DNA of 64,000 bases from Planotetraspora kaengkrachanensis (GTDB lineage: Bacteria > Actinomycetota > Actinomycetes > Streptosporangiales > Streptosporangiaceae). The stretch covers positions 206,270 through 270,269 of the forward strand of contig NZ_BONV01000009.1 of assembly GCF_016862895.1 (NCBI RefSeq). Reading direction: 5' to 3'. The position numbers were made by a program, and so were the translations under genes. Every line of letters begins with the position of its first letter. Positions within the stretch are counted from its first letter, which is position 1. Under the pieces are notes generated by a model that was not told the DNA's origin, did no database searches, and saw nothing but the letters and a program-made list of their open reading frames with translations. Shown here in pieces: positions 35,022 through 44,035 of this stretch.

Positions 35022-35528
35022 CTACTCATCGAGCTCCCGGTTCATCTGCTCACTCAGACGGTCGACGACGTCGGCCAGCGCCTTGCGCCCCGCCGCCTGC
35101 TTCGCGCTTATCTCGCTCAGCATTGTGACGGCGCCCCACCGGCGGGCATATTCGATGTAGTTGTCCGTATCGAGCAGCTCGTTCAGGAGGCCGAGCCATT
35201 CCTGATACAGCTGCCGTACAACCTTCGTCCCGTACAGCCGAATCTTGGCCTGCACCACAGCGAGTTCCTGGCGGGTGGGGAAATCTTTGCGCCCCACCTC
35301 CACGTCCGACTCCGTTGTGCGCAACGCCAAGCGGTCCACCTTTTCGCTCAGGCCGAGCATCATGGTCAGCACGTCGAGATAGACGACCGCTCGCCGCTCT
35401 TGCCGGGCCTTCTCCCGTTCGGCCTTTTGGCCCCTCGCGGCCTGTTGGCTGCCGCCGATGTAGGTCACGATGGTGGCGGCGAGTGTGCCGCCGATGCCGA
35501 CCAGGGCGACGAGGAGTTCGTTGGCCAT
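35022..35528 (-). CDS. Membrane-anchored coiled-coil protein, unknown
   Basis: The product has 168 residues. An N-terminal hydrophobic anchor (LLVALVGIGGTLAATIVTYI) is followed by a charged helical region (QKAEREKARQERRAVVYLDV) and a long helical body. Start and layout resemble small anchored helical proteins in mobile elements. It lies 8 nt downstream of the next gene on the same strand, so the two form an operon. Confidence 0.65.
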   Translation of the reverse strand: MANELLVALVGIGGTLAATIVTYIGGSQQAARGQKAEREKARQERRAVVYLDVLTMMLGLSEKVDRLALRTTESDVEVGRKDFPTRQELAVVQAKIRLYGTKVVRQLYQEWLGLLNELLDTDNYIEYARRWGAVTMLSEISAKQAAGRKALADVVDRLSEQMNRELDE

Positions 35529-35536
35529 GAGTGGTC

Positions 35537-35980
35537 CTAGCTGATCCCGGTCTGCTTGGTGATCACGGCGGTGGTGATGTCGACGAGGATGTCGCGGCCT
35601 GCACCGCCGAGCCATCCGGCGGTCTTCTTGAGCTTGCTGCGCTTGTCGTAGTCCTCTTCAACCTCTGCGGCGGCGTTCAGGCCGCTGACGATCCGGTTGG
35701 CCAGCAGTTCCGGCGTCGGCCAACTGCCGACGGTCCGGCGCGCGTGCCCGGTGGGGTTGTACACCACGATCTCGCGACCGTCGGAGTCGAACGCGGTGAT
35801 GTCCTCGAATTCGAAGAAGGGCGGGTGCTCTGCGGCCAGCGCGTTGAAGGCGCGCTCCACCTCGAATGCGCCCAGGCCGATCCGCTTGGTCACGTCGTCG
35901 GCCTCGATGTGCCAGGCGCCTTCGTCGGTCATCTCGACGATGGCACGCAGAACGGGCAGGTCGCGCGCTTCCCACGTCAT
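35537..35980 (-). CDS. Unknown protein with winged-helix-like N terminus
   Basis: The product has 147 residues from the ATG with GGAGGA 4 nt upstream. Residues 1-75 (LPVLRAIVEMTDEGAWHIEA, RIGLGAFEVERAFNALAAEH) look like a small winged-helix domain; the C-terminal part is helical. No precise family is known to me. It is the first gene of a two-gene operon with the anchored coiled-coil protein; perhaps the pair senses and responds at the membrane (inference). Confidence 0.6.
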   Translation of the reverse strand: MTWEARDLPVLRAIVEMTDEGAWHIEADDVTKRIGLGAFEVERAFNALAAEHPPFFEFEDITAFDSDGREIVVYNPTGHARRTVGSWPTPELLANRIVSGLNAAAEVEEDYDKRSKLKKTAGWLGGAGRDILVDITTAVITKQTGIS

Positions 35981-36068
35981 ATGTCCTCCACCGGGATCGG
36001 TCCATTCGGGGTACTCATGATCCTCTGATGACGAACACCACGGGTTCGTTTCGGTGCATTCTGGTTCG

Positions 36069-36333
36069 ATGCTTGTGTATAACGAGCCGTGCGAGGCGAC
36101 CGAAAACGAGGACGGATCGCCGCGCAGCTTCGTGTGGCGTGGCCGGGAGTACACGGTCGTCGAGCTGGTCGAGGAGTGGCGGAGCATGCGCCCGTGGTGG
36201 ATCGACCCGCTAGCCGAGCCGATGGATCACGAGGTGCGGCTACCGGGTCCGCGCGTCGTCCAGCAAGGGGCAGGGCGTCGTCGAGATCGAGCACCGCTAC
36301 GAGGGCTGGGTCGTCGCCGGCATCCTGGACTGA
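36069..36333 (+). pseudogene. DUF6504-like gene with frameshift
   Basis: The start (MLVYNEPCEATENEDGSPRS then FVWRGREYTVVELVEEWRSM) matches the DUF6504 pattern (FxWRGRxYxV...W). After MDHEVR the coding signal moves one base to YRVRASSSKGQGVVEIEHRY and EGWVVAGILD, the expected C terminus. A one-base indel near 36240 explains it. Confidence 0.6.
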
Positions 36334-36649
36334 CGGGCAAGCATGAACCCGAACTCTGCCAGCAGGTCCCAGTCACTGTCTGCTTGCTGCGTCGCGGTTT
36401 CTAGATGGCAAGAGCGTTTCAGGAGCGATTGAACGCGCGTGCGGCTGCGGCGGCGACCGTGGTGACCAGAACCCAGCCCGACACGATCAGAACCATGGTG
36501 ATCACCTTGGACGGGCCCGTGGGGTTCCATGTCGCATCGTGTCCCAGGCTGACCAGCCGTTGGTGGCGCGAAGCCGTTGGTGGCACGGCAGGAGTGCGGC
36601 TTCCTTCCGCTCGCGCGCGCGTGGAACAAGAAGGTGAAGGCCGTGATCA
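36334..36649. other. Mostly unassigned; possible small membrane peptide
   Basis: On the minus strand a 55-codon frame (36586 to 36419, GTG start) encodes VITMVLIVSGWVLVTTVAAA, a single membrane helix; it has no clear ribosome site. A 17-bp imperfect tandem duplication (AGCCGTTGGTGGC at 36555 and 36572) lies just upstream. Confidence 0.25.
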
Positions 36650-36935
36650 TCGCAGGGGCGGCCGGGTCATGGGCATGGACGCCCTGGTCCTGACCACCAT
36701 CGGCGCCAAGACCAGCGCCAGGCGCAGCGCACCGGTGCCTCGTTCCCCCCGCCTGAGGGGTCCTGGCTGATCGTCGCCTCGGCCGCCGGAGCTTCCGGCA
36801 ATCCCGCCTGGTACCACAACATCGCCGCCCACTCCGACCGTCGAGATCGAAATCGACGGCGGCGCCGTCCCGGTCACTGTGAAGTACGTCTTGAGGCTGA
36901 GCAGCCGAGATAACGCCCGGACGAACATCTGTTGA
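36650..36935 (+). pseudogene. Deazaflavin (F420)-dependent nitroreductase remnant (DUF385)
   Basis: Across three frames the order is GRVMGMDALVLTTIGAKT, then EGSWLIVASAAGASGNPAWY with HNIAAH, then TVEIEIDGGAVPVTV, the conserved order of the Ddn/DUF385 family. Two frameshifts and a missing N terminus show it is dead. Confidence 0.6.
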
Positions 36936-37060
36936 CATCTGAGCGGTGTCGCTGAACTGAGCATGAATCTCGTGGGAAGACTCTTGCGTCAAACGACTGT
37001 GCTGCTAAGCATGGCCTTAAGTTCGGTTTGTTACCCGTTGTCTACCTGCGAGCCCTTGCT

Positions 37061-38287
37061 GTGCGTTCTTCCGTTTTTGTCGCGCCCGGCGGGCGGCGGC
37101 TGTTGGTGGTTGTGGCCGTGATCGTTGCGGCCGCGCTTATTGCAGTGAGTGCGGTGTTCGTGTCGCGGACCTTCGGTTCAAGTCGGGAATCCTCTTCGCC
37201 TTCGGCGGGCGCGATAGCGGTGGTGAACGGCTTCGATGCATGTGGTGACGGCTGGTCGGGTCCGGCCACCGGCGGCGCGTTCGATTTCGCGGTGTCGAAT
37301 TCCACCGTCGCCGGTGAAGCGGTCTACCTCGAAGGGGCCGATGACCGGAAGGTGTATGCCGAGGCTGAGGGTCTGGGCCCGAGCACGGTCTACCACCTGC
37401 GAGTCACTCTCGCCGACGGCCGGTACCGGTTCGTGTGTATGCCGGCTGGTAACGATCCGATCGCCGGGCCGATGGTGACGGTGCGCGATTCCCCGGCTGG
37501 GCTTGTCCCGACTCCTGGCATCGAGGTGGTGACCCGAGCGGATTTGCTTCCCGCCGCTCACACTTACAACGAGTGGGTCGGCTCCCATCTCAATGGACTG
37601 GCGAGCGACGCACAACGACTCGCCACAGCGATTGTGAGTGGCGACCGTGCTGTCTCACAGGCGGCTTGGCTGACGGCCCAGCAGGACTACTCGCGCCTCG
37701 GTGCGGCCTACGGGGCGTTCGGGGATCTGGCCGACGCTATTGATGGTGATCCAGCCGCCGGTAGCTCGGCGCTGGAGGACTCCGATCTGCACGGGCTGCG
37801 CAAGATCGAGGCGCTGTTGTGGAGCGATCGACCGATCGCCGACGCCGCGCCGGTTGCCTCGCGGCTCATCACCGACATCGGATCGTTAACGGCGACGCTG
37901 GCCAAGACGCCGGTGAACGCCATCGATCTCGGTCTGCGTTCGCATGAGATCTTGGAAGACGCGATCCAGTTCACCCTCACTGGTGCCGACGACGCCGGTT
38001 CGCACACCGGGTTGGCGGTGATTGCGGCCGATATCGAGGCGACCCGCGCGGTGCTCGACCCGATCCGCCCCCTCGTGACCCCTCGCTACGCCGGGCTGAG
38101 CGACGCGGACGCGTGGCTGTCCCGCACCGCGAACTTGGTCGCCTCCTACAAGACCGGCGGTACCTGGCGGGCGTTGGATTCGCTGGACCGCGCCCAGCGC
38201 GAAGCGCTCGACGCCGACTTGGAGCGCACCGTGGAGCTGCTCGCCCCGATCGCCGCGGTCACCGACCCGAGGGTGGCCGACCAGTGA
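37061..38287 (+). CDS. efeO: EfeO-like iron-uptake protein (cupredoxin plus M75)
   Basis: The product has 408 residues from the GTG giving [11 protein letters not shown]; a TTG 11 codons upstream is possible and neither has a clear ribosome site. One membrane anchor ([20 protein letters not shown]) is followed by a cupredoxin domain (about 55-145, ending [12 protein letters not shown]) and an M75/imelysin helical domain (about 160-400, with [12 protein letters not shown] and [16 protein letters not shown]). EfeO binds ferrous or ferric iron outside the membrane for the EfeU permease. The HxxE motif usual in M75 (GxHRIEK) reads [12 protein letters not shown] here, so iron ligands may differ. 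The gene overlaps efeB by four bases; EfeU is not in the window. Confidence 0.8.
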   Translation: MRSSVFVAPGGRRLLVVVAVIVAAALIAVSAVFVSRTFGSSRESSSPSAGAIAVVNGFDACGDGWSGPATGGAFDFAVSNSTVAGEAVYLEGADDRKVYAEAEGLGPSTVYHLRVTLADGRYRFVCMPAGNDPIAGPMVTVRDSPAGLVPTPGIEVVTRADLLPAAHTYNEWVGSHLNGLASDAQRLATAIVSGDRAVSQAAWLTAQQDYSRLGAAYGAFGDLADAIDGDPAAGSSALEDSDLHGLRKIEALLWSDRPIADAAPVASRLITDIGSLTATLAKTPVNAIDLGLRSHEILEDAIQFTLTGADDAGSHTGLAVIAADIEATRAVLDPIRPLVTPRYAGLSDADAWLSRTANLVASYKTGGTWRALDSLDRAQREALDADLERTVELLAPIAAVTDPRVADQ

Positions 38288-39570
38288 CCCAGAACCGGAA
38301 CGCCAGCACGGACGGAAACGGCCCCACGCGGATGGTGGGCCGGCGTGGGTTCTTGGGCGCGGTCGGCGCGAGCCTCGGCACCGCCGCCCTCGGCGCGGGG
38401 ATAGGTGCGGCGGCCGTTCACGCCGACGCAGCGCCATCGGCTGCGGACTCGTCGGCCGCGCCTACCGGTGGGCGGTTCGCCTTCTACGGCGAGCACCAGC
38501 AGGGTGTGCTCACTCCGCCCCAAGCCGCAGCGGCATTCCTGGCGCTCGATGTCACCGCAGCCGATCGTGCCGAGCTGTCCGAGCTGTTCCAGGCGATCAC
38601 TAGCCGGGCACGGTTTCTGGCTGCTGGTGGTGCCCCGCCGTCGGTCGGCATCACCGCGCCGCCGTCGGACTCTGGCGTCGTGGGGCCCGACATTAGCCCG
38701 GATGGTCTGACCGTGACGCTGTCGGTGGGCGCGAGCCTGTTCGATGACCGTTACGGGTTGGCGGATCGGAAACCGGCCCGGTTGATGACGATGCCGGACT
38801 TCCCGAACGACGCGCTGCGCCGCGACATGTGTGACGGGGACCTCCTGCTGCAGCTGCGCGCCGACCATGCCGACACCGTGATCCACGCCATGCGCGACAT
38901 CACCCGCGCCACCCGCGGCGGCATGGCTGTCCGGTGGCGGACCGACGGGTTCATCTCCCCGCCTCGCCCGACCGGAACACCCCGCAACCTGATGGGGTTC
39001 AAGGACGGCACCGCAAACCCGAACATCAACGACCCGGCCGAGATGGCACGGCTGGTCTGGGCCGCGACCGACGGCAGCGAACCCGCCTGGACCGCGGGCG
39101 GCAGCTACCACGTCGTCCGGCTCATCCGCATGCTGGTCGAGTTCTGGGACCGGGTTTCGCTGCGCGAGCAGGAGAACATGATCGGCCGCTCCCGCGGCGT
39201 CGGCGCGCCCCTGACCGGAGTCAACGAGACGGACACTCCGGACTACCTCAACGACCCGAACGGTGACGCGATCCCCACCGGCGCCCACATCCGGCTCGCC
39301 AACCCGCGCACGCCCGCGACCGACTCTTCGCGGCTGCTGCGTCGCGGCTACAACTACAACGCCGGCACCGACACCAACGGCCAGCTCGACATGGGCCTCA
39401 TCTTCACGACCTTCAACCAAGACATCAAGCGGCAGTTCGCCGCCGTGCAGCAGCGGCTGGTCGATGAAGCCCTGACCGACTACATCTCCCCGTTCGGCGG
39501 CGGCTACTACTTCGCGCTGCCCGGTGCCCGCGACTCCAACGACTGGCTCGGCCGCACCCTGATGAACTGA
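38284..39570 (+). CDS. efeB: EfeB, Tat-exported Dyp-type peroxidase
   Basis: The product has 428 residues from GTG, overlapping efeO by GTGA. A twin-arginine signal ([20 protein letters not shown]) is followed by the Dyp-type fold: catalytic Asp in [10 protein letters not shown], the proximal heme His in [12 protein letters not shown] and the distal Arg region near [12 protein letters not shown]. EfeB oxidises ferrous iron or releases it from heme in the EfeUOB system. Order and overlap with EfeO support that role. Confidence 0.9.
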   Translation: MTQNRNASTDGNGPTRMVGRRGFLGAVGASLGTAALGAGIGAAAVHADAAPSAADSSAAPTGGRFAFYGEHQQGVLTPPQAAAAFLALDVTAADRAELSELFQAITSRARFLAAGGAPPSVGITAPPSDSGVVGPDISPDGLTVTLSVGASLFDDRYGLADRKPARLMTMPDFPNDALRRDMCDGDLLLQLRADHADTVIHAMRDITRATRGGMAVRWRTDGFISPPRPTGTPRNLMGFKDGTANPNINDPAEMARLVWAATDGSEPAWTAGGSYHVVRLIRMLVEFWDRVSLREQENMIGRSRGVGAPLTGVNETDTPDYLNDPNGDAIPTGAHIRLANPRTPATDSSRLLRRGYNYNAGTDTNGQLDMGLIFTTFNQDIKRQFAAVQQRLVDEALTDYISPFGGGYYFALPGARDSNDWLGRTLMN

Positions 39571-39620
39571 CCGGCCCGCGAAAGTACCCACCAAAAAGAA
39601 ACCCGAAAGGCACCATTGCA

Positions 39621-41264
39621 ATGCGCTCCATCGGTCACAAACGCGCCGCCCTCGCGGCCGCGTCGGTTGCCGCCGTGGCCGCGACCGTGTTCGGCGTCGC
39701 TAACCTCGGCACGTCAGCCAACGCCGCACCGAAGGCCGACAATTCCGCCAAGACTGCGACCCCGATCAAGCACGTCGTGGTGATCTACGACGAGAACAAC
39801 TCCTTCGACCACTACTTCGGCACCTACCCGCATGCGGCCAACACCGACGGCACCACGTTCACCGCCAAGGCAGGAACGCCGATCCCGAACAACTACATCT
39901 CCCACCCGGACCTGCTCACCAACAACCCGAACGCGTTCAACCCGCAGCGTCTCGACGCGGCGCACGCGCTCACTTGCGACCAGTCCCACTCCTACGGCAG
40001 TGAGCAGAAGGCCTTCGATGGCGGCCTGATGGACCGCTTCGTCGAGGAGACCGAGACCAGTAGTTGCAGCCCGTCCACCCTCTACGGCACCGACGGAATC
40101 GTCATGGACTACTACGACGGCAACACCGTGACCGCGCTGTGGACCCTGGCCCAGAACTACGCCATGAGCGACAACAGCTTCAGCACCGGCTTCGGCCCGT
40201 CCACGCCGGGCGCTCTCAACCTGGTCTCGGGCAACACCTCCGGCGCGCTCAGCGTGAACTCCGTCACCGGGGTCCCGACCTCAACCACCACGACGACCGT
40301 GACGAGCGACCCTGACCCGTTCTACGACGACTGCGCCGACAGCAACCACACCAAGACCGGCAACCTCACCAAGATGACCGGCAAGAACATCGGCGACCTG
40401 CTCAACTCCCGCGGCGTCAGCTGGGGATGGTTCGAGGACGGCTTCACGCCGACCACGACCGCGGCCGACAGCCCGACCGGCTACGCCGTCTGCGGCGCCA
40501 TGGTGCCGATCACCGCGGAGAACGCGAACTTCCCGCTCGGCGCCTATGTGCCACACCACGCGCCGTTCGCCTACTACGAGTCGACCTCCAACCCGCACCA
40601 CCTCCTGCCCGCCTCGCTCGACGAGGTCGGCCATGACGGCCAGGCAAACCACAACTACGACGTCAGCTACTTCTACCAGGCGCTGGCCGCCGACAAGCTC
40701 CCCGCGGTCTCCTTCGTGAAGGCCGCGGCCGCCCAGGACGGACACCCCGGCAGCTCCAACCCGGTCGACGAGCAGATCTCCCTCGTCAAGGAAATCAACG
40801 CCATCGAGGCCTCGCCCGCCTGGGCCGACACCGCGATCGTGATCGCCTACGACGACTCCGACGGCTGGTACGACCACGTCGCCGCCACCATCACCAACGG
40901 CAGCGCCGCCAGCGGCAACTCCGCAATCTGCACCAACGCCGCCACCCTCGACATCGGCGGCCAGGTCAACCGCTGCGGCCCCGGCCCCCGCCAGCCGCTC
41001 CTGGTGATCTCGCCCTACGCGAAGAAGAACTTCATCGACCACACCCTGACCACCCAGTCCTCCATCCTCAAGTTCATCGAGGACAACTGGAACACCGGAA
41101 GGGTCGGCGGTGTCTCCGCCGATGCCACCTCCGGAGACCTGGACAACATGTTCGACTTCAAGGCACCCCCGGGGCAGGCGATGCGCCTCACCCTCGCCGC
41201 CAACGGCACCGTCGCATCCGAGTCAAAGGTCCACGGTAACGGAAACGGCAACCGCAAGAACTAG
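39621..41264 (+). CDS. Secreted phosphoesterase (phospholipase C / acid phosphatase family)
   Basis: The product has 547 residues. A Sec signal (ALAAASVAAVAATVFGVANL) is followed by the PF04185-type catalytic domain: HVVVIYDENNSFDHYFGTYP with the nucleophilic Asn/Asp region, NYAMSDNSFSTGFGPSTPGA, VIAYDDSDGWYDHV and PLLVISPYAKKNFIDHTL. Members are phospholipase C or AcpA-like acid phosphatases. It starts 50 nt after efeB on the same strand and may be co-transcribed; a perfect 13-bp terminator follows. The substrate is not deducible. Confidence 0.85.
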   Translation: MRSIGHKRAALAAASVAAVAATVFGVANLGTSANAAPKADNSAKTATPIKHVVVIYDENNSFDHYFGTYPHAANTDGTTFTAKAGTPIPNNYISHPDLLTNNPNAFNPQRLDAAHALTCDQSHSYGSEQKAFDGGLMDRFVEETETSSCSPSTLYGTDGIVMDYYDGNTVTALWTLAQNYAMSDNSFSTGFGPSTPGALNLVSGNTSGALSVNSVTGVPTSTTTTTVTSDPDPFYDDCADSNHTKTGNLTKMTGKNIGDLLNSRGVSWGWFEDGFTPTTTAADSPTGYAVCGAMVPITAENANFPLGAYVPHHAPFAYYESTSNPHHLLPASLDEVGHDGQANHNYDVSYFYQALAADKLPAVSFVKAAAAQDGHPGSSNPVDEQISLVKEINAIEASPAWADTAIVIAYDDSDGWYDHVAATITNGSAASGNSAICTNAATLDIGGQVNRCGPGPRQPLLVISPYAKKNFIDHTLTTQSSILKFIEDNWNTGRVGGVSADATSGDLDNMFDFKAPPGQAMRLTLAANGTVASESKVHGNGNGNRKN

Positions 41265-41303
41265 CAGAACTCCTACGAACCACTGAATGAAACACCTGAA
41301 AAT

Positions 41304-41333
41304 GGGCGGGGTCAGCTTCTGCTGACCCCGCCC
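41304..41333 (+). terminator. Strong terminator after the iron/phosphoesterase operon
   Basis: GGGCGGGGTCAGC pairs perfectly with GCTGACCCCGCCC (13 bp) over TTCT. Confidence 0.8.
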
Positions 41334-41425
41334 ACTGAGCTCGAAGGTCCTTCATCACATGACGGACCGTCATCCTGGCAAGCAGTAGCGAACCGCAAGA
41401 TCCAGCTGAGGGCTATCGTACGGCT

Positions 41426-41971
41426 GTGACGCTCACCGATGCCGATGTGGCCGCTCTGCTCGCACCCGCCGGTCTGCACTTCGTCAAGCGGTGGAACCGG
41501 GAGGATGTCCGGTTGCCTCCGCTGCCACCGGGATACTCACCCGCGAGCGCAAGCCCCGAGCACGGCCGGTTCGATTCCCATCCGGACGAGATAGCCGATG
41601 TCGATGCTCCGGACATGCCGGACAAAGTCCATGCGAGTTGGTTCCGAATGGCAACCGAATACGAGCTCTTCAATGAGAATCGCGAGTTCCTGCTCGTAGT
41701 CTGCTACGCGAGATACGACGAAACTGACGATGGGTACGATGACAACGCATGGGTTCAGGTACGCCTCCTCGATGACTGGGATTTCGTCGCGAGTGAAATA
41801 GATCTGCTGCGAAGCGGAATGGCGGGGCTGTTCACGACGCGCTTCGTGCCGGAGTTCACGGTGGCGTCCCTGGACGGGCGGACGATGATGAACACCACTG
41901 TTTGGGGCAATGGCACCGTAAGCACCATCGCCATATGCACCCCAGAGGACTCCTCGCAGACCGAGCGTTGA
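41426..41971 (+). CDS. Unknown acidic protein
   Basis: The product has 181 residues from GTG. It has ADVAALLAPAGLHFVKRWNR, TEYELFNENREFLLVVCYAR and YDDNAWVQVRLLDDWDFVAS, an alternating strand/helix pattern typical of small actinobacterial proteins near toxin or phage genes. No family is recognised. It stands alone next to IS481 debris. Confidence 0.55.
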   Translation: MTLTDADVAALLAPAGLHFVKRWNREDVRLPPLPPGYSPASASPEHGRFDSHPDEIADVDAPDMPDKVHASWFRMATEYELFNENREFLLVVCYARYDETDDGYDDNAWVQVRLLDDWDFVASEIDLLRSGMAGLFTTRFVPEFTVASLDGRTMMNTTVWGNGTVSTIAICTPEDSSQTER

Positions 41972-42279
41972 TCCGATGGCAGACCGAGAGTGGAACGTAA
42001 GCGGGAGGACGTCCTGCGCATAACGAGTCCTCATGTCGGCCACTCGGCGGTGGCCGCGCGCTTCCGCTAATGTCCGTATGCCGAGGTCAGGGCGCCATCG
42101 CGGTCATCACTCGAGGTGATCGCGAGTGTCGACGACGCTCGAGTTCTGACCCCTTGTCGACGCTTAGGTTCTAGTGCTTGTCGCAGCACCTGATCGTGAG
42201 CTGCGTATTGAGGGCGAGGCGTGAACGTGATCCATCTACTGGTCGCGGGAGTGTGGCTGCAAAGCCTGCGCTCTCACCT

Positions 42280-42504
42280 GTAGACGGCAGACCTGGCCGG
42301 CCTTTTCGCCCGTGGTGGCCGCCCGGCGGGCCGTCCCCGTTGTCGCACGCCGAGACCGACGCCGCGCTGGAGGTAGCGCGGACGGTCAACAAGTCCGGCA
42401 TGGTCAGTCTGGCCGGATGCTACCTGCCCGCAGCGGAGATCCTGGTCGGGCGGCGCGTCGCCGTCCGGATCGAAGACGCCGACGGTCTGTCCTACCTCGG
42501 CTGA
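42280..42504 (+). pseudogene. IS481-type transposase C-terminal remnant
   Basis: The frame contains ARTVNKSGMVSLAGCYLPAA then ILVGRRVAVRIEDADG, the extra C-terminal domain of IS481 transposases (VNxxGxVSLAG...AGRxVxVRIE). Nothing upstream is recognisable. Two imperfect copies of GGYTGATGCTTKACAC follow at 42500-42540. Confidence 0.55.
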
Positions 42505-42560
42505 TGCTTGACACGGCGTCTTCGGTTGATGCTTTACACCACGTCGGCTGACCCGGCTTT

Positions 42561-42582
42561 ATGTGATCGATGGCGATCACAT
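42561..42582. promoter_or_regulatory. Inverted repeat, possible operator
   Basis: ATGTGATCG and CGATCACAT form a perfect 9-bp inverted repeat around ATGG between two transposase remnants. It could be an operator or an IS end. Confidence 0.35.
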
Positions 42583-42599
42583 GGGGGTTCGGGTTGGCG

Positions 42600-42760
42600 C
42601 TGGTGGAGCTGAGCGTCATGGAGCAGCGGTATCGCGCTGTGTTGGACGTAGAGGCAGGATCCCCGGTGACCGAGGTCGCCGAACAGTATGGGGTGTCGCG
42701 GCAGTCGGTGCATGCGTGGGTGCGGCGGTATCGCGCCGGCGGGTTAGGCGCAATCCTGCT
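42600..42760 (+). pseudogene. IS481-type transposase N-terminal remnant
   Basis: LVELSVMEQRYRAVLDVEAG, SPVTEVAEQYGVSRQSVHAW then VRRYRAGGLG is the HTH start of an IS481 transposase. After GLGAI the frame loses similarity and the DDE domain is missing. The region from 42910 to 43220 shows nothing else. Confidence 0.65.
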
Positions 42761-43220
42761 GACTCTCGATCACCAAACAGACCCGCAGCGGGATCGACGT
42801 GGACGTTTTCTTCCCGCCGCCGAACGACAGGGTGAGCATCGGGCCGGCGTTGCGGGTGTGAGGGGGCTGCCTCATCCGCGACAGGTGCCTGCGATACGCG
42901 ATCCGTAACGGTGAGACCTACGGCATCTGGGGCGGCACGACGGAGCATCAACGCGGCCCGCTGCTGCGAGCCGCCCACCGTCACTGAGAGCGGCAGAAGC
43001 GGAGGCGTCACATGTCCCGATCGCGGCGCTGCCTGCGATGGACCTCGGTGGCCTACGGGAGGACCGCGCGTGGGCGCTGCTGTGTTTGTGGTGCGCGCCA
43101 TGGTCACCGGCGGACGGGGTCGCCGGTGCGTCGCTGGCCGCCAGCCTCACGCGACCCTGGCGCGGTTCGCATGCCGAGCGCCGCGCTGCCGGTAAGGACT
43201 CCCCCAGGACACCGAGAAGC

Positions 43221-43499
43221 AGAGACACCGATGGGCACATTCCTCGAGATTGGTTCCGGAAGCAGGTCTGGATCCCCGCGCTGAGCATTGCCGGCCTCCA
43301 GATCCACGTACGGATGCATGGCCTGCGCCATGCTCACGCTTCGTGGCTCCTCGCCGGCGGAGCCGATCTCCAGGTCGTCAAAGAGCGTCTCGGCCACGCC
43401 AGTATTGCCACCACCGAGAAGTACCTTCACACCCTCCCTGACGCCGACGAAACCGCACTGGACGCCGTCACCAAGATCCGTATCCGAGGTGCAGACTGA
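43221..43499 (+). pseudogene. Tyrosine-recombinase C-terminal fragment
   Basis: About 92 codons keep the catalytic end of an integrase: [18 protein letters not shown] (box I Arg and His), [19 protein letters not shown] (GH and the Tyr). The Arg, His and nucleophilic Tyr are all there, but the N-terminal and core-binding domains are absent. It is a third integrase relic in the window. Confidence 0.65.
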
Positions 43500-43997
43500 A
43501 CATCACATGACGCCAACCAAGAACGGGACTGTAAGACGAACGGCTCTGGCACGAATTCGGTGGTGACGTTGAGTCGTCTCCACCAAGATGATCATAGTGT
43601 GATGCTCCTGTTCGAGCCGGTGGCCACCGGGATCGCGGACGCCCGCACCACCGCGGACCAGCTCACGAAATCGAACGGCACCGGGCCGCCATGATCACCG
43701 CACAGGACGACGTGGAGAAGCTCAACCACCACGACGACGCCTTTCACCGGCCGTGTAGTTCCTCGTCGAGATCGGCCGGGGCAGGTCCGCCCAGCCGACC
43801 ACGGCGACGACGGTGTCCGACCGCCCCGCCATCTCTAGGAACTACTGCCGCGACCTGAGGGATGCGTCGTGGGCGGGTGGCGTTACCCGCCGTCGGCCAC
43901 GCGGCCGGGTCACGACGACAGGGCCCCCATCTCGGGAGGTGAACAGCGTGGAGCGGCGACTGCGGTCGCCATCACCGGATACGCGCCCGATCGGCCG
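43500..43997. other. Degraded sequence, unassigned
   Basis: One frame reads FEPVATGIADARTTADQLT and, after a shift, EIERHRAAMITAQDDVEKLN, a broken coiled-coil gene. No other signal. Confidence 0.3.
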
Positions 43998-44029
43998 TAC
44001 CCAGCGCCCGCGAAAGCGGGCGCTGGGTA
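43998..44029 (-). terminator. Very strong terminator of the ThuA-dehydrogenase gene
   Basis: A perfect 14-bp stem (TACCCAGCGCCCGC with GCGGGCGCTGGGTA) encloses a GAAA tetraloop 6 nt past the stop at 44036. Confidence 0.85.
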
Positions 44030-44035
44030 GGGGTG

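Noticed and set aside
38146..39621. 491-codon antisense open frame opposite efeB
   Set aside because: It mirrors the high-GC codon structure of efeB and has no family signal; the sense gene has clear Dyp-type motifs.
40281..41042. Antisense Val/Gly-rich frame opposite the phosphoesterase
   Set aside because: Low-complexity translation without motifs, typical of the shadow of a high-GC gene.
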